In this document: piece by piece, positions 7,201 to 13,885 of the stretch
Position numbering within the stretch: position 1 is the stretch's first letter
How the letters are laid out: each line of letters opens with the position of its first letter
Origin: Alphaproteobacteria bacterium UBA6544
GTDB taxonomy: Bacteria; Pseudomonadota; Alphaproteobacteria; UBA8366
DNA: 13,885 nucleotides
Reading direction: 5' to 3'
NCBI GenBank assembly: GCA_002434595.1
Contig: DJKK01000198.1
Coordinates: forward strand, 1-13,885
Made by a program: the position numbers and the translations under genes
The notes under the pieces: generated by a model
Databases searched by the model: none
Told to the model about the DNA's origin: nothing
Seen by the model: only the letters and a program-made list of their open reading frames with translations

Positions 7201-8012
7201 TCAGCCCAGGTCAACCTGGGATTTGAGCGAGCGATAGGCGAGGTCGATCACCAGATTTGTGGGGATGACGAATACGCCAAGTATCGGGACGCCCAATTTA
7301 GTCATTGGGTAATTCCGCTGGATAATCGCCTTATAGATGACACGGCCGATGCCCGGCCAAGCGAATATCGCTTCTAACACAACGGTGCCGCCCAACAGGT
7401 CAGAGAGTTGCAGTCCGCTGATCGTAAGCTTAGGGAACATTACGGTACGAAGGTTGTGTTTGAACGTTACCTTGCTTCCCGGCAGGTCAAGCGAACGCGC
7501 CGTATCAACGTATTATTTGTTCATCCCATCCAGCATGCTGGATGCGTAAGGCGGGTTGTGCAGGCAGCCTGACGAAACCTGATCGTGATTGCGGACAGGA
7601 TTAGGTAGGCGACGCTTTTCTGTATGTTCTCCAGCGGGCCGTGTATCGCGACGACGGTAGCCAGCCGAGGTGTAGAGAGAACAATAATATGGCCATGATG
7701 GTGAACCAGAACTCCGGGATCGAAATCCCGGTGAGCGCCATGACCTGGACGCCATTATCGATATAGGTGTTGCGTTTCAGAGCTGCCAAGGTCGCCCTGT
7801 ATCAGGCGGCCAACCCTTTCAGTGTATTGGATATAGATCGGTTGATCGAGGCCGAATTCCTTGGTCGAGGCGGCGCGGACTTCTGGATCTTCGACGTTCT
7901 CTTCGCCGAGAATATCGCTCGGCAGAAATTTTACCAAAGTGGAGACAACCACCGTCAACACGAACAGGACGGGGATGAGCTGTAGAAGAAAGCGTATTGT
8001 GTAAGCGAGAAT
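7201..8012 (-). pseudogene. Decayed DppB/OppB-type ABC transporter permease
   Basis: Reverse-strand fragments in three frames together rebuild most of a dipeptide/oligopeptide/nickel-type permease. An N-terminal piece (8012 to about 7785) reads ILAYTIRFLLQLIPVLFVL, then LGLDQPIYIQY-like sequence and GRLIQGDLG. Its first codon is ATT with a TAG just before it, so the usual ATG seems lost. At about 7785 the sequence skips roughly 50 residues to ALKRNTYIDNGVQVMALTG (another frame), then GISIPEFWF and LGWLPSSRY. Near 7635 the frame shifts again to ENIQKSVAYLILSAITI, and near 7545 to ASSMLDGMNK. A TAA at 7515-7513 interrupts it, and the same frame resumes as YVDTARSLDLPG and ends with GLQLSDLLGGTVVLEAIFAWPG and a terminal VDLG. 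No partner permease, ATPase or binding protein is present. Confidence 0.88.
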
Positions 8013-8091
8013 CTAGCGACTTTTTGTCTCGGCTGCAGAATGAATTCGAAGGTAAGGCAACTCAGCGATCCCTAGCTTCGTCGCAATACCA

Positions 8092-8604
8092 TTAGTCGAG
8101 CGCGTCCGGAATGGCGAGGCGGATGAGCCGTCCCGTTTGTGGCACGAGAACTGCCCAATCTTCGAAATTGAACTCGATTGTTGCAAGCGCGCATGTCGGA
8201 AACTTAATTGCCAGTTGTCTGAGAGCGGACGGTGTGCCGTCCGCTGACAGCTCAGCGGTTAAATTTTCAAGCGCCGGGTTGTGGCCAACCAAGAGCACTG
8301 AGCTCTCCGCCTGTGACACCTGTCGCAATTGGTCGTAAACCGGCGCCGTGTCGAAAGTGTAGAGTTGTTCTTCGACTTTAACCCGGTATGTCCCGCCCAG
8401 ATGGGGTAGCACGCCAGCCAATGTTTCGCGGGCGCGTTGAGCGCTGGAACACAAGATCAGGTCCGGTCGTGCGTCGCAAACGGCGAGAAGGCGTCCCATG
8501 CGATCAGATTCGCTCCGTCCACGTTCCGTAAGGGGAAGTTCGATATCGGCAAATTCCGGCGCGGATTTTGCTTTGCCATGGCGTAAGAGATGCAGCGTAA
8601 CCAT
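8092..8604 (-). CDS. SixA-like phosphohistidine phosphatase (histidine phosphatase family)
   Basis: The 170-residue cytoplasmic protein has the histidine phosphatase superfamily core. LLRHGKAKS (6-14) carries the nucleophilic His9 with Arg8, SSAQRARET (53-61) supplies a second Arg, and VGHNPALENL (106-115) carries the second His at 108. The short length and the R-H-G-K/E-A opening are typical of SixA, which in E. coli removes phosphate from histidines of phosphotransfer proteins. ATG 8604 has AAGGG upstream on the reverse strand. The gene diverges from ppk across 134 bp. Since polyphosphate kinase works through phosphohistidine, a link to the neighbouring gene is possible but unproven. A small-molecule phosphatase role is the main alternative. 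Confidence 0.87.
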   Translation of the reverse strand: MVTLHLLRHGKAKSAPEFADIELPLTERGRSESDRMGRLLAVCDARPDLILCSSAQRARETLAGVLPHLGGTYRVKVEEQLYTFDTAPVYDQLRQVSQAESSVLLVGHNPALENLTAELSADGTPSALRQLAIKFPTCALATIEFNFEDWAVLVPQTGRLIRLAIPDALD

Positions 8605-8738
8605 ATGATACCCTTGGCTATGTTGTTGCGGATGCGATACAAACGGCTACTCATCGTACAAATGGCCGGGACCCCTCTCTCTGCTAGATAATGTGGGCGG
8701 CGGCCGTGCCTCGGCAATCGCGATTAGAGAGTAAGACA
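8605..8738. promoter_or_regulatory. Divergent region between the sixA-like gene and ppk
   Basis: The 134 bp must hold promoters for both genes. GATAAT at 8687-8692 is the best forward -10-like hexamer (5 of 6), but the matching -35 position (TGGCCG, about 8664-8669) is poor. If it is the promoter, transcription begins after 8691 and supports the ppk start at 8739. I saw no good match to a Pho box, so phosphate control is not supported by eye. Confidence 0.3.
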
Positions 8739-10904
8739 ATGGCGACGGTAAAGAAGTTCTGGAGCAATGATATTGCGGGCGCCGCGAATGCCATTCGCCT
8801 CGGCTCGGCGGAGAGATTCATCAACCGCGAACTGTCTTGGCTCGAGTTCAACATGCGTGTTTTGGAAGAGGCGAGAAACTCCGCCAATCCGTTGCTTGAA
8901 CGCGTGCGCTTCCTATCGATATCCGCGAGCAATCTTGATGAGTTTTATATGGTGCGGGTGGCCGGTCTAAACGGTCAGGTCGCCGCAGGGGTCAGTGAAA
9001 GAAGCCAGGACGGATTGACACCGCACGAACAGCTGAATGCTATCCGGGCCAAGGTTTCGGAATTGCTTGACCACCAGGATGCCTGTCTAGCCGGACTTCT
9101 TGACGAGTGCGGGGCTGCGGGCGTGGACGTGGCGAAGGCATCGGACCTCGATGATGACGATCGGGAATGGGTTGCGTCCTGGTTTGATTGCCAGGTATTC
9201 CCGGTCATCACGCCGCTTGCTGTCGATCCGGCCCACCCGTTCCCCTTTATCCAGAATGGCAGTGTGGTATTTGCACTCGAACTCCGTCGTGAGATGGATG
9301 AACGGGAGATGAAGGGGCTGATAATTATTCCCCACCAAATCGACCGGTACGTGCGTTTGCCGGGCCCCGATATCCGGTTTATCGCTTTGGAAGAGATTAT
9401 CGATTTGAACCTCGCCCGGTTGTTCCCCGGTTTCGACGTCAGTAGCCGCGGCATGTTCCGCATCATCCGCGACAGCGAAGTGGAAATCGACGAGGAGGCG
9501 GAAGATCTCGTGCGGACATTTGAGTCCGCGCTCAAACGACGGCGCCGCGGACATGTGATTCGTCTCGATTTCGATGGCAAAATGCCGGACGAATTCCGCC
9601 GCTTCGTCATGCAGGAGTTCGATAGCGAGTTGACCCATGTCTTCTCGCGGCGCGGGATGCTTGGGATTTCTGATATCAGGCAGATCATCGTCGATGAACG
9701 CCGCGATCTTCAATACGGGCATATGAACGTACGCTTCCCGGAGCGCGTCCGTGAGTATGGCGGCGACATTTTCGCTGCTATCCGGGCCAAGGATTTCGTC
9801 GTTCATCATCCTTATGAGAGTTTCGATGTCGTTGTGCAATTTCTGCGTCAGGCAACACGTGATCCCGCAGTTGTCGCGATCAAGCAGACGCTCTATCGGA
9901 CATCCGATGAATCGCCCATTGTCGGTGCGTTGATTGAAGCGGCCGAAGCCGGAAAATCAGTTACAGCACTGATCGAGTTGAAGGCCCGGTTTGATGAAGA
10001 AGCGAACATACAGCTCGCGCGTGATTTGGAACGTGTCGGCGTTCAGGTCGTCTATGGCTTCATTGATCTGAAGACCCACGCCAAGGTTTCGCTTGTCGTT
10101 CGGCGTGAGGGAGCGGACTTGCGCACTTACGTCCACTTTGGGACCGGAAATTATCATCCCATTACCGCGCGTAACTACACGGATCTTAGTTTCTTTACCT
10201 CCGACGAAGCACTTGGCCGCGATGCGGCTCGCCTGTTCAACTATATGACAGGATACGCTACGCCTGATCGTATGGAGAAAGTTGAATTTTCTCCTGCGAC
10301 CTTAAAGCCGACCTTGTTGCGGCTGATCTCAGAGGAGGTCGAGCATGCGCGGGCAGGGCGCCCGGCGACGATTTGGGCCAAGATGAATTCGCTGGTAGAT
10401 GGTGAAGTGATCGACGCGCTCTATGCCGCCAGCGGCGCAGGCGTGAAAATAGAATTGTTCATCCGGGGCGTTTGCTGCCTGCGCCCCGGCATTCCCGGCC
10501 TGTCCGAGAATATTCGTGTCAAGAGCATTATCGGCCGCTTCTTGGAGCACAGCCGCATCGTATGCTTCGGCGCGGGCCACGGCCTGCCGTCCGCCAATTG
10601 CAAGGTGTACCTCTCGTCCGCTGACTGGATGCCGCGCAATTTGCATCGCAGGGTTGAAACATTCATTCCTGTCGAGAATCCGACGGTGAAAAAGCAGATC
10701 GTCGAACAGGTCATGGTTGCCAACCGAAACGATATTGCGCAGAGTTGGAAAATGCAGCCGGACGGCACATTCCAACGGCTTTCCACGGAAGTCGGAGAAT
10801 TCTCTGCGCACACCTACTTCATGACCAATCCAAGCCTTTCCGGTCGTGGCCGAGCCCTCGAGAAATGCCGTCCTATGATGCCGTTGGCGCTACGCCGGGA
10901 GTGA
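8739..10904 (+). CDS. ppk: Polyphosphate kinase 1
   Basis: PPK1 reversibly builds long polyphosphate chains from the gamma phosphate of ATP. The 721-residue product is full length. The N-terminal domain has [19 protein letters not shown] (27-45) and [25 protein letters not shown]. The head domain follows, with [15 protein letters not shown] (156-170). The two catalytic phospholipase D-like domains include [21 protein letters not shown] (410-420), [10 protein letters not shown] with the likely phosphorylated His447, [27 protein letters not shown] with the second active-site His604, and [18 protein letters not shown] (623-640). I chose ATG 8739 (MATVKKFW) because the protein then opens like family members, although its ribosome binding site (GAGAGTAAG) is modest. 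ATG 8691 would add 16 atypical residues. Only four bases separate the stop from the ppx start, so the two are an operon. Confidence 0.97.
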   Translation: MATVKKFWSNDIAGAANAIRLGSAERFINRELSWLEFNMRVLEEARNSANPLLERVRFLSISASNLDEFYMVRVAGLNGQVAAGVSERSQDGLTPHEQLNAIRAKVSELLDHQDACLAGLLDECGAAGVDVAKASDLDDDDREWVASWFDCQVFPVITPLAVDPAHPFPFIQNGSVVFALELRREMDEREMKGLIIIPHQIDRYVRLPGPDIRFIALEEIIDLNLARLFPGFDVSSRGMFRIIRDSEVEIDEEAEDLVRTFESALKRRRRGHVIRLDFDGKMPDEFRRFVMQEFDSELTHVFSRRGMLGISDIRQIIVDERRDLQYGHMNVRFPERVREYGGDIFAAIRAKDFVVHHPYESFDVVVQFLRQATRDPAVVAIKQTLYRTSDESPIVGALIEAAEAGKSVTALIELKARFDEEANIQLARDLERVGVQVVYGFIDLKTHAKVSLVVRREGADLRTYVHFGTGNYHPITARNYTDLSFFTSDEALGRDAARLFNYMTGYATPDRMEKVEFSPATLKPTLLRLISEEVEHARAGRPATIWAKMNSLVDGEVIDALYAASGAGVKIELFIRGVCCLRPGIPGLSENIRVKSIIGRFLEHSRIVCFGAGHGLPSANCKVYLSSADWMPRNLHRRVETFIPVENPTVKKQIVEQVMVANRNDIAQSWKMQPDGTFQRLSTEVGEFSAHTYFMTNPSLSGRGRALEKCRPMMPLALRRE

Positions 10905-10908
10905 CCCG

Positions 10909-12441
10909 ATGCCCGGTCTCCTGACAATCAAGAAAGCCGGGAAACGCAAGGGACCTGTCGCCATAATTGATATAGGGTCAAACTCGATCCGTCTTGTCGT
11001 CTACGATGGTGCGAAAAGGGCACCGCTGCCGGTCTTCAACGAAAAAGTCATCTGTGGCCTTGGAAGGAATCTCGACGACTCGGGACCGATGTCCCAGGAA
11101 AGCATCGAGCTTGCCGTTCATTGCCTGCACCGGTATGTGGCGCTCACCGAATCAATGGGTGTCCGGAGAGTTCAAGCGGTCGCTACCGCTGCGGTTAGGG
11201 ACGCGTCAAACGGCGAGGCCTTTGTCGATCGTCTGAAGCATGAATGCGGTCTCGACGTAAAGGTTTTGAGCGGGGGACGGGAGGCCGCGTTGTCTGGTTA
11301 CGGTGTTCTGTCGGCGATACCCGATGCGGCGGGTGTGATAGGTGACCTTGGCGGTGGCAGCGTTGAGTTGGTTCGCGTTGGCGAAGGCAGGCTGCATCAA
11401 CGCGCGACATTGCCAATTGGTGCGTTGCGCGGTTTGCGCGCCGGCAAAGTCGGCGAAGAGGCCTCGGACCGATTTATCGATACGCACCTTAAGCAGACCG
11501 GTTGGCTGAATGAGGCCAAGGGTCAGAGCTTTTACGCTGTAGGTGGTGCGTGGCGCTCGCTCGCGCGAATCCATATGGACCAGGTTCGTTACCCAATTCA
11601 CGTCATCCATCAATACGCCTTGGGCGCGCCGGAGGCGCTCGATTTTGCTCGTTTTGTCGGGAATCTCAGCCGAATGACTTTGGAAGGCGTACAAGGGCTC
11701 AATCGTCAGCGAATTGAATCCGTGCCCTATGCCGCACGTCTGCTGGAACGGTTGATTGGGGAGACCGAAGTCAAGCGTATCGTGTTTTGTGCTTACGGTC
11801 TGAGAGAAGGGTGTCTTTATGATCGCCTCTCGCGAAAGCGGAAGAGCGAAGACCCATTTTTAGCGATGACCCGCGAAGTGGGTGGCCGTGCGGGTCGGGC
11901 GACTTCGGACGGCAAGATGCTTGCCGATTGGATTGCGCCTGTCTTCGGTACGGAGGTGGCGGCCACGCAGCGGTTGCGCCATGCCGCTGCCAATCTCGCA
12001 GATATCGGTTGGTCGGAACATCCGGACTATCGCGCGGAACAAGTCTTTTTGAGGATTCTTCGGATGCCGCTTGTGGGCGTTGACCATGAGGAAAGGGCAA
12101 TGTTGGCGCTGGCGGTAGCGTCCCGACATGCCGCCGTGGATAAGATTGTACGCCGTTGGCGGATCGATCAGTTGCTGCCAGGCAACCGCGTTGCGCAGGC
12201 GCGGTCGGTCGGCCTTGCAATGCGCCTCGCGTACACGCTGACAGGCGGTGCGATTGGTTTGTTGGAGACAAGCCGGCTCGTGCGGGATGGTGACCGTCTT
12301 TTACTGATATTACCGTCGCATGCGGATATTCTGGTGGGCGATGTCGTCGAACGCCGGTTCCGAGCGCTCGCGAAGTCGCTTCACTGCGAGTACGAAGTTG
12401 TCTTCGTCGAAGAGGCGCGACCCCAGGCGGCTGCCGGCTAG
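10909..12441 (+). CDS. ppx: Exopolyphosphatase, Ppx/GppA family
   Basis: Ppx/GppA enzymes release phosphate from the ends of polyphosphate chains and in some members hydrolyse pppGpp. The 510-residue product has the ASKHA-fold marks: AIIDIGSNSIRLVVYDG (18-34) as the first phosphate loop, VATAAVRDASN (91-101), SGGREAALSGYG (121-132) with the likely catalytic Glu125, and GDLGGGSVELV (145-155) as the second phosphate loop. The C-terminal part holds an HD-like helical domain including LADIGWSEHPDYRAEQ. GGGAG (10897-10901) lies just before ATG 10909 and overlaps the end of ppk. The pairing with ppk favours polyphosphate over pppGpp as the main substrate. It converges on the M23 gene with a gap of only six bases and no hairpin terminator between them. 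Confidence 0.95.
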   Translation: MPGLLTIKKAGKRKGPVAIIDIGSNSIRLVVYDGAKRAPLPVFNEKVICGLGRNLDDSGPMSQESIELAVHCLHRYVALTESMGVRRVQAVATAAVRDASNGEAFVDRLKHECGLDVKVLSGGREAALSGYGVLSAIPDAAGVIGDLGGGSVELVRVGEGRLHQRATLPIGALRGLRAGKVGEEASDRFIDTHLKQTGWLNEAKGQSFYAVGGAWRSLARIHMDQVRYPIHVIHQYALGAPEALDFARFVGNLSRMTLEGVQGLNRQRIESVPYAARLLERLIGETEVKRIVFCAYGLREGCLYDRLSRKRKSEDPFLAMTREVGGRAGRATSDGKMLADWIAPVFGTEVAATQRLRHAAANLADIGWSEHPDYRAEQVFLRILRMPLVGVDHEERAMLALAVASRHAAVDKIVRRWRIDQLLPGNRVAQARSVGLAMRLAYTLTGGAIGLLETSRLVRDGDRLLLILPSHADILVGDVVERRFRALAKSLHCEYEVVFVEEARPQAAAG

Positions 12442-12447
12442 GCCGCT

Positions 12448-13464
12448 CTATTCCACGCGCATGCGCGTTTCATGACGGATAAAGTTTATCCGTTTCCCTT
12501 TCTGATCCCGATAGAGATGGAATACGGCGCGATACTCGCCTGTCGGCCAGGCGAGTCGTTTGGCGATCTTGCGGCCAAGCAGTTGGAAACTGACCGGAGC
12601 GTCCTTTTCGGAGACGATGCGGTTTTCCGCGAATACGTTTCCCGATGGCGCGAAGATGCGCATCTCGTAGACGTCTCCGACCCGTAAACCGGCGAAATCA
12701 ACGTGGAAGACGAGATTTGGGGCCTTTCGCGAGAGCCTGTCGGAGACATTCAGACGGTATAGCAGCGCCTCACGGCTAAGCGGCATGTCGGCAAATCCGG
12801 CAGCGATGAGAAAGCGGTTCTGATAGTTCAGGGCCTTTAGCGCCTCACCCGTCCACATAGTCCGTTTCGGGCCTTTGCAGTCGCGTGGATTATCGGGTCC
12901 GAGGAAGGGATCGACGATCGCGCCGCGCTTGGCCACTTCGAAGTGCAGGTGCGGAAATTCAGTCATCCCTGACAATCCGACAAGACCGAGCCGTTGCCCT
13001 GCCACAACGATGTCTCCAGTTTTTACGGCCGCACTGCCGCGCCGCATATGGCCATATAGGGTGCGCCAGCCATCGCCGTGATCGATGACCACATGGTTGC
13101 CGGCGCCCCGCCTGAAGAGCAGTTTGCGCCCAAACAGTTTCATGTGAACGTCACGCATACCGTCGCGGACACGAACGACTTTGCCAGCGGCTGCCGCGAG
13201 CACGTCAACGCCGCGGTCCATCAGGTCGAGGGTGCGCAATCGGAAGTCGGTGCCTTTGTGGCCGTTATAGGTGTTGATACCGCAGGCACGATCCCGCATG
13301 CCAGGACTAGGGTCGAGATCGACATAGGATTGAATGTAGCACTCTTGCGGGAAGGCGCACTTGACCGGCAGCCTCAGGGCGGGTTCAGCGGCCTGCGCCG
13401 CTTCTGGCGTTCGCACCGACGCCCAGAGCAATCCCACCAAAAATCCAAATGCGATGGCTCGCAT
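12448..13464 (-). CDS. M23 family metallopeptidase, exported (peptidoglycan endopeptidase-like)
   Basis: The 338-residue product has a short signal peptide (hydrophobic residues 4-16, likely cut near AQAA, 24-27) and a LytM/M23 domain at about 65-185. The zinc ligands are visible: His69 and Asp73 in GHKGTDF, and His174 in HLHFEV, with His139 of LYGHM and His172 as active-site histidines. M23 enzymes cut cross-links in peptidoglycan, and here the full ligand set suggests an active enzyme. The C-terminal 130 residues form a separate beta-rich region without a motif I know. A linker of about 30 residues (MRDVHMKLFGRKLLFRRG, 103-120) sits in the middle of the domain. The start ATG 13464 lies six bases after the rnd stop, so it is probably cotranscribed with rnd; its ribosome binding site is weak. 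Confidence 0.9.
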   Translation of the reverse strand: MRAIAFGFLVGLLWASVRTPEAAQAAEPALRLPVKCAFPQECYIQSYVDLDPSPGMRDRACGINTYNGHKGTDFRLRTLDLMDRGVDVLAAAAGKVVRVRDGMRDVHMKLFGRKLLFRRGAGNHVVIDHGDGWRTLYGHMRRGSAAVKTGDIVVAGQRLGLVGLSGMTEFPHLHFEVAKRGAIVDPFLGPDNPRDCKGPKRTMWTGEALKALNYQNRFLIAAGFADMPLSREALLYRLNVSDRLSRKAPNLVFHVDFAGLRVGDVYEMRIFAPSGNVFAENRIVSEKDAPVSFQLLGRKIAKRLAWPTGEYRAVFHLYRDQKGKRINFIRHETRMRVE

Positions 13465-13470
13465 GGCAGC

Positions 13471-13885
13471 TCAATCCGCGTGGGAGCTCGAAAGCTCGAT
13501 GATGCTGATCTTTTTTCCTGCCGCCGTAAGGCCAAGCTGTCCGCGTTTCAGGGCAAGCGCCTGCTCGCCAAAAATCTCTCGCCGCCAACCTTTTAGCGCC
13601 GGTACATCTGCATCGTCAAAAGCGGCGATTCGCTCGATGTCGTCAGCGGAAGCAACAAGTTTAGGTGCGACCTTTTCTTCTTCGCAGCGGAGTTTCAGAA
13701 GCGTCTTGAGTAGGTCTGTAAGCGGTCCAAGGCCATTCGGTAACCTCTCGCGCGGTGCCATCTTCGGGCGTTCGGACTCCGGCGTATTGACGCCCCGTTC
13801 AATTGCATTTAGTAGCCCATCCGCGAGCCGCCCGTTGACGAAACCCTTCGGCAGGCCGCGTGTGCGCACCAAACCTATCTCTTTC
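13471..13885 (-). CDS. rnd: Ribonuclease D, C-terminal part (partial, runs off the right edge)
   Basis: The reverse frame is open from the window edge to TGA at 13473-13471 and encodes about 137 residues. The visible part begins with VRTRGLPKGFVNGRLADGLLNAI, then PLTDLLKTLLKLRCEEEKVAPKLVASADDIERIAAF, and ends with LKGWRREIFGEQALALKRGQLGL. This is the pattern of the C-terminal HRDC-like domains of RNase D, which bind RNA. The N-terminal DEDD exonuclease domain would be beyond 13885. RNase D trims the 3' ends of tRNA and other stable RNAs in E. coli. There is no sign of a start in the window: codons before the apparent TTG at 13872 are also coding-like. The M23 gene follows directly. Confidence 0.9.
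   Translation of the reverse strand, partial: KEIGLVRTRGLPKGFVNGRLADGLLNAIERGVNTPESERPKMAPRERLPNGLGPLTDLLKTLLKLRCEEEKVAPKLVASADDIERIAAFDDADVPALKGWRREIFGEQALALKRGQLGLTAAGKKISIIELSSSHAD

Noticed and set aside
7527..7544. Perfect 18-bp palindrome CATCCAGCATGCTGGATG
   Set aside because: It coincides with the SSMLD codons of the permease remnant, a conserved family segment, so it is most simply a coding accident and not an operator or attachment site.
8691..8738. Upstream ATG for ppk at 8691
   Set aside because: It adds 16 residues unlike the family opening, and overlaps a possible -10 element; ATG 8739 fits better.
9087..9839. 250-codon reverse ORF inside ppk, with another at 8975-9688 and two at 10329-10813
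   Set aside because: All lie opposite highly conserved ppk codons, have no family features and no sensible ribosome binding sites.
1..13885. CRISPR arrays, tRNA/rRNA genes, insertion sequences, phage or defence genes
   Set aside because: No spaced direct repeats, cloverleaf-like sequence, transposase or integrase motifs were seen in a reading of both strands.

Overview
The window looks like a chromosomal housekeeping region of an alphaproteobacterium, probably Rhodospirillales-like. The clues are a tiny aa3-type cytochrome oxidase subunit IV gene, a purM-purN pair diverging from a DUF2066 / CDP-alcohol phosphatidyltransferase / AI-2E permease / Hda-like operon, and a ppk-ppx-rnd neighbourhood. 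The sequence is GC-rich, with many stop/start overlaps. The taxonomic call is inference from gene content and protein sequence; no search was run.

Layout. Positions 1-102 hold the 3' end of a forward ndk gene. It converges on a 44-codon reverse gene (187-321) for an aa3 oxidase subunit IV-like protein, with a strong bidirectional hairpin terminator between them. Reverse purN and purM (400-2090) follow, overlapping by stop/start. From 2184 forward runs a tight four-gene operon: a secreted or periplasmic DUF2066 protein, a CDP-alcohol phosphatidyltransferase, an AI-2E family membrane protein and an Hda-like DnaA regulator. The last three are joined by ATGA and GTGA overlaps.

Positions 5675-8091 look like an accessory segment in decay. 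It has an intact SDR gene whose family Tyr and Lys are replaced, a CaiB/BaiF CoA-transferase gene that has lost about 160-190 internal codons but kept its frame, and a reverse DppB-type ABC permease pseudogene with an internal deletion, frame changes and an in-frame stop.

From 8092 a reverse SixA-type phosphohistidine phosphatase gene diverges from forward ppk and ppx (polyphosphate synthesis and hydrolysis, 4 bp apart). A reverse M23 endopeptidase gene converges on ppx and lies directly behind the 3' part of reverse rnd (RNase D), which runs off the right edge.

How the genes relate. purM and purN carry out steps 5 and 3 of purine synthesis, and ndk balances nucleoside triphosphates. The four-gene operon puts a phospholipid headgroup enzyme beside a regulator of DnaA. 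ppk/ppx set polyphosphate levels, and the neighbouring SixA-type enzyme belongs to a family that acts on phosphohistidine, the kind of intermediate PPK uses. I see no CRISPR array, tRNA, rRNA, insertion sequence or clear defence system. The most notable material is the decay segment, the unusual SDR active site and the lipid-enzyme/Hda operon, not a wholly new system.
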